A stretch of 64,000 bases of DNA from NCBI GenBank assembly GCA_965277595.1, contig CBDIDH010000001.1, positions 1,674,001-1,738,000 on the forward strand. The letters are read 5' to 3'. Position numbers and translations under genes: made by a program. The notes below the pieces were generated by a model, which saw nothing but the letters and a program-made list of their open reading frames with translations, made no database searches and was not told the origin of the DNA. Positions 26,506 to 34,594 of the stretch are shown in pieces (the first letter of the stretch is position 1; every line of letters starts with the position of its first letter). Source of the DNA: CBDIDH01 sp965277595. Lineage in GTDB: Bacteria > Planctomycetota > Planctomycetia > Isosphaerales > Isosphaeraceae.

Positions 26506-26580
26506 ACGTGTCGCCCCCGTCAGGACGCGAGCAGGACGGCCGATCGTTCGAGCCGCCTCACGTTTACTGAGAGGATGCTT

Positions 26581-26610
26581 ATCGTACACTCGTGTATCCT
26601 CCCCGGGCAA
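26581..26610 (-). promoter_or_regulatory. Possible sigma-70-type promoter of the PAS-GAF-receiver gene
   Basis: On the minus strand TTGCCC (26610-26605) and TACGAT (26586-26581) are separated by 18 bp, about 75 bp upstream of the GTG start at 26505. Both hexamers match the consensus at four positions. A short palindrome (TACACGAGTGTA) occupies the spacer end and could bind a regulator. This is a by-eye match in a phylum whose promoters are poorly defined. Confidence 0.3.
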
Positions 26611-26787
26611 GCACAGCGCCCGGATTCGTGCCAGGTCGTCGCCGCCCCGCCCTCGCGCCTCGCCACTTTCAAGATACGACGCAACTGGCCCCGCGTGTTG
26701 GTAAACCCTTGCGCAAACCAAAATCCAACCCTTCCCATTTGCCCCAGATTCCGTGGCCTGGGCAGTCTCCCGCCCCGAAATGTTCAC

Positions 26788-26898
26788 TGGAGAATTGCAA
26801 AGTCAGTCTCATCGATGACCAATGTCCGATGTCCGATGCGCATAATGCGGAATTTTTCGGTCTTTGGTCATCGATCCACGGGACCTTGCAATCCTCCT
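26788..26898. repeat. MITE-like inverted-repeat element, copy A (about 111 bp)
   Basis: The ends are 18-bp inverted repeats related to AGGAGGATTGCAAAGTCC: left at 26788-26805, right at 26881-26898, matching at 14 of 18 positions. The inside carries GATGACCAATG-type motifs on the left and CGGTCTTTGGTCATC on the right. The same ends and interior words recur in copy B at 37743-37983. There is no coding frame inside. It lies in the 494-bp gap between 26505 and 27000. Confidence 0.7.
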
Positions 26899-26999
26899 TG
26901 AGCCATTCACCCCGCGCTTGACAGCGGCCGGAGCGTCGCTTTAGCATCGCCTGTTTGTCGCCTTCGCGTTTCTGCAACGCCGTACCGAGGGAGATTTTC

Positions 27000-27581
27000 G
27001 TGTCGCTGACCGACCGGATCACGGCGAAACGGGGGGCGCTCCTGGTCGTGGACCTCCAGGAAAAGCTCGTCGCGGCGATGAAGGACCGCGAGTCGGTCGT
27101 GGCGAACGTGATGCGGCTGGTACAGGGCGCGGAGATTTTGAAAATTCCGGTGGCCGCGACCGAGCAATATCCCGAAAAGCTGGGCCCGACCGTCACGGAA
27201 CTCGTCGCCATGCTCCCCGAGCGCTGGCCGAAGACCGCATTTCATTGCTGCGAGCTTCCGGCCTTCCGACAATGGCTCGACGCGCGCGAGATTCATCAAA
27301 TTACCGTCGTCGGCATCGAGGCGCACGTCTGCATCGCGCAAACGGCCCTGGAATTGATCAACCTGGGGTTGCGTGTTCAGGTTCCCGCCGATGCCGTGGC
27401 CTCGCGTCAGAAGATTGACCGCAAGTTCGCCCTGAAGCGACTCGATCGCGCGGGGGTCGTGATCTCGACGACCGAGGCGGTCCTGTTTGAATGGGTCGAA
27501 CGCTCCGACTGTCCCGAGTTCAAGGCAATCAGCGCGCTGGTGAAAGCGCGCGATGGCGATTCGCGCAAACCAAAGATATAA
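27000..27581 (+). CDS. Isochorismatase-family cysteine hydrolase
   Basis: GTG 27000 with SD GAGGGAGA gives 193 aa; an upstream in-frame TTG exists but adds unlike residues. The isochorismatase-fold triad is present: D18 (ALLVVDLQEKL), K78 (RWPKTAF) and C111 (GIEAHVCIAQTAL), together with the cis-peptide region before the cysteine. The form is close to the YcaC/ISOC1-type hydrolases whose physiological substrates are mostly unknown; nicotinamidase metal ligands (DxHxxxH) are not seen, so nicotinamidase is unlikely. The next gene, a class V aminotransferase, starts 33 bp downstream, suggesting an operon. Confidence 0.87.
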   Translation: MSLTDRITAKRGALLVVDLQEKLVAAMKDRESVVANVMRLVQGAEILKIPVAATEQYPEKLGPTVTELVAMLPERWPKTAFHCCELPAFRQWLDAREIHQITVVGIEAHVCIAQTALELINLGLRVQVPADAVASRQKIDRKFALKRLDRAGVVISTTEAVLFEWVERSDCPEFKAISALVKARDGDSRKPKI

Positions 27582-27614
27582 AACGACTTCGGTTATTTCC
27601 CCGAGGAACGCCCC

Positions 27615-28829
27615 GTGACCGCTCTCGAACGCCCCGCGCCGCCGGCCCCGCTCAATCCGTCACGCCGCCTGTTACTGGGTCCAGGACCGAGCGAGGTCCA
27701 TCCCCGCGTTCTCGCCGCGCTCGGAATGCCCTTGCTCGGCCATCTTGATCCCGAGTTCGTCGCGCTCATGGACGAGACACAAAACCTGCTCCGCTATGTC
27801 TTTCAGACCGAGAACCGGCTCACGATGGCTGTCTCGGGAACGGGCTCGGCCGGCATGGAAGCGGTCGTCGTCAACCTGATCGAGCCGGGCGACCGCATGC
27901 TCGTTTGCGTCAACGGCGTCTTCGGCGCCCGGATGGTCGACGTTGCCCAGCGCGCCGGGGCTGAAGTTACTGCCATTGAACGCCCTTACGGCGAAATCTT
28001 CGATCCCGAGGAAATTCGCGCGGCCGTCAAGAAGGTCAGTCCCAAGCTCGTCGGCATCGTTCACGCCGAGACCTCGACCGGCGCCTGGCAACCTGTCGAC
28101 GAGATCGCCCGGATTGCCCACGACGCCGGGGCCTTGATCGCGATTGACACGGTCACCTCGCTCGGCGGCGTTCCCGTCGACATTGACGCCTGGGAGGTCG
28201 ACGCCGTTTACTCAGGCACCCAGAAATGCCTGAGTTGCCCTCCCGGCCTGGCTCCGGTTTCGTTCGGTCCAAGGGCCTCGGAAATTATACAAAATCGGAA
28301 GTCGAAGGTGCAAAGCTGGTATCTCGACATGGGGATGATTCAACGCTACTGGGGTAGCGACCGCTTTTATCACCACACCGCGCCGATCAGCATGAATTAC
28401 GCGCTTCGCGAGGCACTGGCGCTTGTCGTTGAAGAAGGTCTCGAAGCCCGATTCGCGCGGCACGCGTTGAATGCCGAGGCTCTCAAGGCGGGTCTCGCGG
28501 CGATGAACATGAGCATCGTCACGGTCGAGGGCCATCAACTTCCGCAGTTGACCTGCGTCCGGATTCCCGACGGCGTGGATGACATGGTCGTCCGCAAACG
28601 ACTCTTGAAGGATTGGGAGATCGAGGTCGGCGGCGGCCTTGGATCGCTGAAGGGGCGGGCCTGGCGGATCGGCCTGATGGGGCATGGTTCCAGGCGTTCG
28701 AATGTGAGCCTGGTGCTCGCCGCGCTGGAGACCTGTTTGCGCGACCTGGGCACGTCAATCGAGCCGGGCGCGGCGCTCGCGGCGGCGGCGGATGTGTATG
28801 ATCGCAAGACGCAGGCGGCGGTTGCGTGA
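27615..28829 (+). CDS. Class V aminotransferase (alanine/serine-glyoxylate aminotransferase type)
   Basis: A 404-aa PLP enzyme starting at GTG 27615. It begins RRLLLGPGPSEVHPRVLAAL, the family's opening LxGPGP. SGTGSAGMEAVVVNLIEPGD, ETSTGAWQPVDEIARIAH, DTVTSLGGVPVDIDAWEVDAV and the Schiff-base lysine K204 in YSGTQKCLSCPPGL follow. The C-terminus has FYHHTAPISMNYALREAL and WRIGLMGHGSRRSNV. These features are those of alanine-glyoxylate or serine-glyoxylate aminotransferases, which make glycine from glyoxylate. It follows the isochorismatase-family gene by 33 bp. Substrate preference between alanine, serine and others cannot be read from the sequence. Confidence 0.92.
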   Translation: MTALERPAPPAPLNPSRRLLLGPGPSEVHPRVLAALGMPLLGHLDPEFVALMDETQNLLRYVFQTENRLTMAVSGTGSAGMEAVVVNLIEPGDRMLVCVNGVFGARMVDVAQRAGAEVTAIERPYGEIFDPEEIRAAVKKVSPKLVGIVHAETSTGAWQPVDEIARIAHDAGALIAIDTVTSLGGVPVDIDAWEVDAVYSGTQKCLSCPPGLAPVSFGPRASEIIQNRKSKVQSWYLDMGMIQRYWGSDRFYHHTAPISMNYALREALALVVEEGLEARFARHALNAEALKAGLAAMNMSIVTVEGHQLPQLTCVRIPDGVDDMVVRKRLLKDWEIEVGGGLGSLKGRAWRIGLMGHGSRRSNVSLVLAALETCLRDLGTSIEPGAALAAAADVYDRKTQAAVA

Positions 28830-28928
28830 ACCGGGCGACTTGCGGACGGGACGTCGGGCGTCTACACTGAACAAAGACGCTTGTCGGACCGACAACGACC
28901 GAAGGATTGTCGAAAAGGGGTGGCGACC

Positions 28929-30560
28929 GTGCGAGAGCTGGAACAGCCGATACGTCGGGTCTGGCGGCGAATGCGGTTTCAGCGATTCCTTTCGGCGCTT
29001 AACTGGTGCCTCGCCCTGGCGCTGGCGGGGGTCGCCGTCGCAATCGCGGTCGAGAGGTTCACCCCCCGGACGATCCCCGGACCGGCCTGGGCTCCCTTTG
29101 TGCTTGCCTTTGATCTGGCCGTTCTCGTGGCCGCGGCGCTTGCGATCTGGAAAGGGCCGAGCCGGGTCGACGCGGCCGTGGCGATCGACAGGGCCTTTCA
29201 TCTCAATGAGCGACTGAGCACCGCCCTGACGCTCCCGGAAAACTTGCTGGAAACCCCGGCGGGCCAGGCGCTTCTGAACGACGTGACCCGGCATCTCCGC
29301 GATCTGGACGTCCGCGCTGCCTTTGGCTTGCGATTGCCGAGACTGGCCTGGCTGCCGCTCGTTCCGGCGGCCCTCGTCGCGGTGATCTTCCTGGCGCCTG
29401 AGTTTTCCCAGACCAAGGCCCAGGCAAGGACTTCGGACCGGATCGAGAAGAAACTCATCGTCGATCAGACGAAGACCCTTGGCAAGAAGATCGCCAGCCA
29501 GCGCAAGGAGATCGAGAAGACCAGGTTTCCCGAGGCCGAAAAGCTCCTCGCCCAGATTGAAAAGGCGGCCGACGATCTCGCCAAGGCCCCGCCCGCGCAA
29601 AAAGACAAGGCCCTCGTCGAACTCAACAAGCTCTCGAACGCCCTCAAGGAACGTCAAAAACAGCTTGGTTCGCCCGAGCAACTTACCCGCCAGCTTCAGC
29701 AGTTGAAAGACGCGACGAGCCAGGGTCCCGCCGACCAGTTCGCCAAGGATCTGGCCAAGGGCGACTTCATGAAGGCCGCCAACGAGTTGAAGCAGATGAA
29801 GGAAAAGCTCACCTCGGGCAAGATGAACGAGGCGGAAAAGAAAGCCCTCAAGGAACAGTTGAAGGACATGGCCAGCCAGCTGGAAAAGCTCGCCAACCTC
29901 GAAGATCGCAAGAAGCAACTTGAAAAGGCCAAACAAAACGGCGGCCTCAGCGAGAAACAGTTTGAGCAAGAGATGGCCAAGCTCAACGAGCAGGCCAAGA
30001 GCCTCCAAAAGCTTCAGCAGATGGCCTCGAAGCTCGACGCCGCCGAGAAAGCGATGCAGCAAGGCGACATGAAAAAGGCCGCCGAAGCCCTCGGCACGAC
30101 GCAGGAACAGCTTGCCCAGATGGCCAAGAACCTCCAGGAAATGGAAGCCCTCGACGGCGCGATGGCCGATCTTCAGGACGCCAAGAACGGAATGACTGGC
30201 GACAGCCTGAACCAGATCGGCGAGTCGCTTTCGGAGATGGGGCGGATGTCGAGCCGGAACAATGGCAACGGCCAGAACGGCCTCGGCCGGGGTCGTGGTC
30301 AGGGGGACCGCCCCGAGGCACCCGACAACACGTCGACGTACACCAGTCAGGTCAAGCAACAGCTCCAAAAAGGCAAGGCGATCGCCACCGGCACGGCGCC
30401 TTCGAACTCGCCCGTCAAGGGGCAGAGCGTTCTTGACGTCCAGGCGGAAATGGCCACGGTCTCGGGAGATGCGGCGGGCGCGCTCTCAAATCAGAAGGTG
30501 CCCAGGAACGTCGAAAAGCACATTCGCGGCTACTTTGACCAGATCAACAAGGGGCAGTAA
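28929..30560 (+). CDS. Membrane protein with long Lys/Gln/Glu-rich coiled coil
   Basis: The start is uncertain: GTG 28929 has AGGGG 8 nt upstream and gives 543 aa; GTG 28920 and TTG 28881 are alternatives. Two or three hydrophobic segments lie in the first 175 residues (LNWCLALALAGVAVAIAV, PFVLAFDLAVLVAAALAI, PRLAWLPLVPAALVAVIFLAP). Residues about 190-470 are a very long coiled coil rich in Lys, Gln and Glu (RKEIEKTRFPEAEKLLAQIEK-type heptads). The C-terminal tail has a Gly/Asn/Arg-rich stretch and ends NVEKHIRGYFDQINKGQ. The plan, two helices then a coiled coil, is common in planctomycete proteins encoded near MoxR/DUF58/von Willebrand gene sets, but none of these is adjacent here. Function is unknown. 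Confidence 0.78.
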   Translation: MRELEQPIRRVWRRMRFQRFLSALNWCLALALAGVAVAIAVERFTPRTIPGPAWAPFVLAFDLAVLVAAALAIWKGPSRVDAAVAIDRAFHLNERLSTALTLPENLLETPAGQALLNDVTRHLRDLDVRAAFGLRLPRLAWLPLVPAALVAVIFLAPEFSQTKAQARTSDRIEKKLIVDQTKTLGKKIASQRKEIEKTRFPEAEKLLAQIEKAADDLAKAPPAQKDKALVELNKLSNALKERQKQLGSPEQLTRQLQQLKDATSQGPADQFAKDLAKGDFMKAANELKQMKEKLTSGKMNEAEKKALKEQLKDMASQLEKLANLEDRKKQLEKAKQNGGLSEKQFEQEMAKLNEQAKSLQKLQQMASKLDAAEKAMQQGDMKKAAEALGTTQEQLAQMAKNLQEMEALDGAMADLQDAKNGMTGDSLNQIGESLSEMGRMSSRNNGNGQNGLGRGRGQGDRPEAPDNTSTYTSQVKQQLQKGKAIATGTAPSNSPVKGQSVLDVQAEMATVSGDAAGALSNQKVPRNVEKHIRGYFDQINKGQ

Positions 30561-30574
30561 TCTCGCGCGAACGT

Positions 30575-31525
30575 TCAGAGTTCATACGATTGACCGGCCC
30601 GGGGCTTCTGGATATCGGTCACGAGCCGGCCTCGGCGGAAGATCGAGATCGTGCCGGTCGACTGCGAGACACAAAGTGCAACCGCCCCGGTGGTGACGGT
30701 AATCTCGGCCGCGGCTTCGTGTCGGGTCCCAAGTCCGTGTGGCAGGGCGACTTCCAGCTTGCCGCGCGGGGCGAGGTAACGCCCACAGTTTAAAATCACT
30801 CCGTCTCCCCGGATCACGAAAGCGCCATCGATCGCCGAGAATTCTTTGACCGTCTCTTCGAGACGGGGGTCGAGAACGTTCCGCTCGTTCTCGGGATAAC
30901 CGTGAAACGGGTTGATGACCAGTTGATGGCTCTGCGCCACGACGTTGTCACTATCGCCGACGACAAAGAGCGTACCAACCGGCCGCCCTTCGCGCCCTTC
31001 GAGGCCAAGCTCTCCGGCGATTGTTAATAAACGCTCGAAAACGGCGGGGGTGACGTCGGACGGGAGTGGATCGGCCGCGGTGTCGGCGAACATCTCGATC
31101 TCGGTGCCCATGTCGAGGACCATCACGGTATCGATCGTGCCCGAGCCGTCGATGCCCGTCAGGCAGACGATCCGATCCCCAATCCTGATCAAGCTTTCGG
31201 CGGCGGCAACCAGAGTGGCGACCTTGATTTGCCCGGCGCGCGTCATCGCGATATCGGGAACGCGGACAATCGCGCAAAGCTCTCCCCAGCCGCCGGGCGC
31301 CTGAAACCCCGCGCGGCGGGAGATCAAGATGACGCGAAAGTCAACGTCTTCAATGAGGTCGTTGAGGTCTTTATCGTCCTCGACGACATCGGCGTAAAGC
31401 AGGATCACGCGCGCCCCGACCTCGCGGGCGATCGCGTGCGCGTGGCGAACCATGCTCCGGGTCAACGTCTTCACGTCGGGTCGCTCCTCAACGTCCTTGC
31501 GGGGGGTGCCGTCGCTCATCATCAT
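30575..31525 (-). CDS. DisA_N-type diadenylate cyclase family protein
   Basis: A 316-aa protein. The C-terminal part has the DisA_N (DAC) fold: KEFSAIDGAFVIRGDGVILNCGRYL contains the DGA motif, and LPHGLGTRHEAAAEITVTTGAVALCVSQSTGTISIFRRGRL contains the second motif, here RHE instead of the usual RHR. DAC domains make cyclic di-AMP from two ATP, a second messenger for osmotic and wall control. The N-terminal 150 residues form an alpha/beta domain of a pyruvate-kinase-C-like type (ARVILLYADVVEDDKDL, CLTGIDGSGTIDTVMVL). There is no membrane anchor. The start ATGATGATGA overlaps the stop of the upstream exported-protein gene. Confidence 0.8.
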   Translation of the reverse strand: MMMSDGTPRKDVEERPDVKTLTRSMVRHAHAIAREVGARVILLYADVVEDDKDLNDLIEDVDFRVILISRRAGFQAPGGWGELCAIVRVPDIAMTRAGQIKVATLVAAAESLIRIGDRIVCLTGIDGSGTIDTVMVLDMGTEIEMFADTAADPLPSDVTPAVFERLLTIAGELGLEGREGRPVGTLFVVGDSDNVVAQSHQLVINPFHGYPENERNVLDPRLEETVKEFSAIDGAFVIRGDGVILNCGRYLAPRGKLEVALPHGLGTRHEAAAEITVTTGAVALCVSQSTGTISIFRRGRLVTDIQKPRAGQSYEL

Positions 31526-33333
31526 CGCGGCGGCGGCACGCTTGCGAATTCGAGCGCGATGCCGAGGATGCCCAGGTCATCAAGATAATTTGGATCGCTC
31601 GCGATTCCCGCCTGTTCAAACCGAAGGACGTTCCGTCCCGGATGCAAAAGGCCGCGCGGAATGGGCAGCCGGATGCGTTCGGGGGTCTCATTCTTCGAGA
31701 CGACATGACGGTTGAGGTAATCAAAGGGTTCGCCGTTGAACTTGACGTTCGTCCTCAGCTCGCCCTTCTTCACGAGCGTGGAAAAGGGGATCTCCGCCGC
31801 CTCGCCGACGACTCCCAGCACGTCGAGAACCAGAAACGCCGCCCCTTCAGGCACGCGATCCAGTTCCACAACTCGTTCCAGGGTGCCCCCTTCGGGCTGG
31901 GGTGGGTCAAGGATCGGCTCGACCGTGGAAATCTCGTCGCCGAGATGATGGGCCATCGGGTCAATCAGAATGCGACGCCCCTTGCCGACGACCCGAAGCG
32001 CCGTGATGCGTTCACGAGGGATGACCAGAGAGCCCGCGTAAGGTGTCGCGACCGTGACTTCCGAAGGCGAGAGCGCGGTCAAGGCCCCTTCGACACTGTT
32101 CAAATCCTGCGCCTCGGTCCCGGCCGAGGCACGCCAATCGACCCGAACGAGAAAACCGTCGATGGTTTGACCCTGCCTGGCCGCGCGATGAAACCAGAGC
32201 CCGGCGACCTCGCCCCACGAGAGAGAAACGTCGCGCGTGTCCACGGTTACGTCAATCTTCTCGGCGTTCGCCTGCTTGATCTTCCCAAAAAGCTGATCGC
32301 CGCCGGTCAGGCGAACCTCGTCCTGTTGCACGTCAATTTCAACCTCGGCCGAGGGGTTATCAAAGCGAACGAGGCGCAGGTCGTCGATGTGGCCGCTAAG
32401 ATCGGCGGGGGGCTCGGCCTTGCCAAGCTGGAAGGAGGCGAGGCGGACCTCGACGAGCGGACCGCCGAATCCCTTGCCGTGAGCCAGCTCGTTGCCGTCA
32501 ACGCCGATCTCGCAGGTCTCGGGACTGAACCGAACGCCCAGGCGGTGCCAGCCTGTCTTTCGGGCGAGTCTCTGGACCGCGAGCGCGGGGCTGCCGGGGG
32601 TCGATTCGACGGCCAGACTTTCCTCGGTCCAGCCGAGAATGACCCGGACGGTTTGCGGTCCGCTCGCGCCTCGAAAGGTCAGGTCGACGAACCACTGTTG
32701 CCCGGGAACGATCGCCCGGTTGTCGTGAAAGGCGAGTTCGAGCCGTCCCGAGGCAAAAGGGAGGTCGAGGCGATGCGTCAAGGAGGCGCCTCCGGCTTCG
32801 AGACTTAACGAGTTCTCACCGACCAACTTGGGATCATTCGAGACGTCAGGCTCGCCCACAACCACCCAGCGCGATTCGTCGATCGTCTCGAACCCGTCCT
32901 GAAAGACGAGGTTTTCCCCGGGACGCTGCACAACGGCGATCGCGCCGCCTCGGGACACCGTGAACCGGCCGCCGCCTTCAAGCTCCGAGAGGCGTACCTC
33001 GCGATCATTGATCACTTCCAGGCGTCCCACGAGGCGCTGACCCAGACCCATCTCAACGCGAAAAGGGGGCAGGCCCGAAGCGGACGTCGAGACCCGTCCC
33101 GGCCCCTGGACGAGTGCGCCAGGTTCGAGCGGGAGCATGCGTTTCGTCGCGTCTTCGACGAACCGAAAGCCGGTAGTGGCATCGCCTTCGATTCGGCCCG
33201 GAGTCAAGGTGCCGGACTGGCTGACGAGCGATTCCCCTTGGATCGAGGGCGAATCCGCATCCGATCGGCCGGTCCAAAAGAGGCAGGCCGAGATCAGGGG
33301 CGTCAGCAGCAAAAGGGGGCGAGGTGTCTTCAT
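31522..33333 (-). CDS. Large exported protein of unknown function with a concanavalin-like central domain
   Basis: ATG 33333 gives 603 aa with a signal peptide (PRPLLLLTPLISACLFWTG). Residues about 140-330 read as a laminin-G/concanavalin-like sandwich: ENLVFQDGFETIDESRWVVVGEP, GRLELAFHDNRAIVPGQQWFVDLTFRG, GWHRLGVRFSPETCEIGVDGNELAHG and SGHIDDLRLVRF. Repeated short motifs of the form VxLxxGDxLxGxI/VxxI precede and follow (RLVGRLEVINDREVRL, QLFGKIKQANAEKIDVTV, WGEVAGLWFHRA), typical of planctomycete surface proteins. No catalytic residues are recognised. The stop overlaps the start of the DAC-type gene, so both are co-translated, although the proteins act in different compartments. Confidence 0.75.
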   Translation of the reverse strand: MKTPRPLLLLTPLISACLFWTGRSDADSPSIQGESLVSQSGTLTPGRIEGDATTGFRFVEDATKRMLPLEPGALVQGPGRVSTSASGLPPFRVEMGLGQRLVGRLEVINDREVRLSELEGGGRFTVSRGGAIAVVQRPGENLVFQDGFETIDESRWVVVGEPDVSNDPKLVGENSLSLEAGGASLTHRLDLPFASGRLELAFHDNRAIVPGQQWFVDLTFRGASGPQTVRVILGWTEESLAVESTPGSPALAVQRLARKTGWHRLGVRFSPETCEIGVDGNELAHGKGFGGPLVEVRLASFQLGKAEPPADLSGHIDDLRLVRFDNPSAEVEIDVQQDEVRLTGGDQLFGKIKQANAEKIDVTVDTRDVSLSWGEVAGLWFHRAARQGQTIDGFLVRVDWRASAGTEAQDLNSVEGALTALSPSEVTVATPYAGSLVIPRERITALRVVGKGRRILIDPMAHHLGDEISTVEPILDPPQPEGGTLERVVELDRVPEGAAFLVLDVLGVVGEAAEIPFSTLVKKGELRTNVKFNGEPFDYLNRHVVSKNETPERIRLPIPRGLLHPGRNVLRFEQAGIASDPNYLDDLGILGIALEFASVPPPR

Positions 33334-33529
33334 GAGTGTCGATTGTACGTCGGTTTGCGAAGAGAAGAAAGCGTTGCGATCCCTCGATCCGGCACGATCT
33401 GGCTGATCTCGCCTGAGAAAACCATCGAAGATTTCGTGCGGGAACGATCGGAAAATGGAAATCGACACAGACGTTTGACCGCGAAGACTGGCTTTTCCCA
33501 CAGGCGGAAACATGGCTTTCGAAACGAAG

Positions 33530-33571
33530 ACCGGTCCAGCCGAGGGTTTCGGCCGGACCGGTGATTTTTTT
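33530..33571 (+). terminator. Strong hairpin with T-run, oriented for plus-strand transcription
   Basis: ACCGGTCC (33530-33537) pairs with GGACCGGT (33555-33562) and GCCGA (33539-33543) with TCGGC (33549-33553), leaving one mismatch; seven T follow at 33565-33571. It is a canonical intrinsic terminator on the plus strand, but the genes on both sides lie on the minus strand, so the RNA it would end is not accounted for. Confidence 0.65.
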
Positions 33572-33619
33572 GAGTGAGAGGAGGTTCGAGCCCTCAGTCA
33601 AGCGATCGATCGAACAAGA

Positions 33620-34228
33620 TCAGGGAGGGGTCGTGGCGTTGGCGGGGCCGCCGGCGCGTCGGAGGTGGTCCTTGTCGAGATAGACGACCTCAACGCGGTG
33701 ATCGACGTGGTTGAACGGGATCGGGTAGTCCGACCAGTAAAGCTCATCATAATACACGGTGCACTTGTAGTGGCAGTGCACGAGCTGGCAAGGACCGGCG
33801 AGCGGGTAAATCTTGACCGGGTCGACCTTCTCGCCGATTTTCTCGATCAGGAAGCGAACGTTATTCCGCTGCGTTTCATAGAAGACAGGGTTACCGTTCT
33901 TGAACTTGGGAACCTTGTCCCAGACTTCCTGTTCGCTGGGCGGGTCGAGGCAGACACCGGGGGCGAACTCGCCGGGGATCGGGTCGAGGATTGGGACCCG
34001 GTCGCGTTTCTCGCGCTTCATATCCTCTTCAAGCCGTTGCTGTTGCGACGGCAGGATCGGGAAGGCGAAGGACCACCCGGTCGGGTGCAGCGGTGAGATA
34101 TTGCGGAAGACATACGACAGGCCGCAGCCGGTATAGGCGGTCGTGACGACCGCGAACAAGGCACCCGTCAGCAGGCCGCGAACCCAACGCGGGGTCAACG
34201 GGCCCCAGTGCCGCGCGGATCGGGTCAT
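33620..34228 (-). CDS. Membrane-anchored or lipoprotein-like exported protein of unknown function
   Basis: ATG 34228 with SD AGGAGGGG gives 202 aa. The N-terminal segment VRGLLTGALFAVVTTAYTGCGLSY is a signal peptide or anchor ending in a lipobox-like YTGC. The rest is polar: PILPSQQQRLEEDMKREKRDRVPILDP, a charged stretch, then VRFLIEKIGEKVDPVKIYPLAGPCQLVHCHYKCTVYYDE and NHVDHRVEVVYLDKDHLRR. Three further cysteines (PCQLVHCHYKC) could form disulfides or bind metal. No known domain is recognised. The protein is probably an envelope protein of the planctomycete type. Confidence 0.75.
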   Translation of the reverse strand: MTRSARHWGPLTPRWVRGLLTGALFAVVTTAYTGCGLSYVFRNISPLHPTGWSFAFPILPSQQQRLEEDMKREKRDRVPILDPIPGEFAPGVCLDPPSEQEVWDKVPKFKNGNPVFYETQRNNVRFLIEKIGEKVDPVKIYPLAGPCQLVHCHYKCTVYYDELYWSDYPIPFNHVDHRVEVVYLDKDHLRRAGGPANATTPP

Positions 34229-34594
34229 TGGGATTTCCCCTCCTAGGAACGTGCGCGAACGCGCCGGGGGGCACTCCGACCCCTCCAGCCTCGGCGCCGG
34301 GACCGTGGTAATTCGTCGGCGCTTCCGACCGGCCACCTCGAAGCTTCTTCCAAAGCCCCAGGGACCGGCCTGTGTGCTGTACTTATCGAACGTCGGCCGC
34401 CGGGGCTGTGAGGAATTTCGTGGATTGGAGCGCTAATTTCCTCTTTACGTCTTCCCGGTGTCGTGACAACGTTCCGGCCTCACCCACGTTTATCGGCGAA
34501 ATCCGCCTGTGAGTTCGAACGCGAGAAGGCCCGGCCAGAATGATTCCGGCCGGGCCTTCGGTGCTTCGATCGTCGTCAACGCCTTCAGGTCAAC
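34229..34594. other. Intergenic region between two envelope protein genes
   Basis: The 366-bp gap holds the terminator of the BON protein gene (34525-34559) and, nearer 34228, the leader of the next minus-strand gene. I see no coding frame with support or RNA gene in it. Confidence 0.45.
34525..34559 (-). terminator. 12-bp perfect hairpin downstream of the BON gene
   Basis: GAAGGCCCGGCC at 34525-34536 pairs perfectly with 34548-34559 around an 11-nt loop. It starts 36 bp after the stop of the minus-strand BON gene. There is no T-run on that strand, so it may act as a stem-stop or 3' end stabiliser. Confidence 0.6.

Noticed and set aside
28755..30368. 537-aa Leu/Gly-rich minus-strand frame
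   Set aside because: It is the antisense shadow of the Lys/Gln-rich coiled-coil gene; complementary codons explain the Leu/Phe/Val richness.
33575..33600. tRNA-like T-arm (GGTTCGAGCCCTC)
   Set aside because: No acceptor stem, D-arm or anticodon arm can be placed around it, and no CCA-type end is present.
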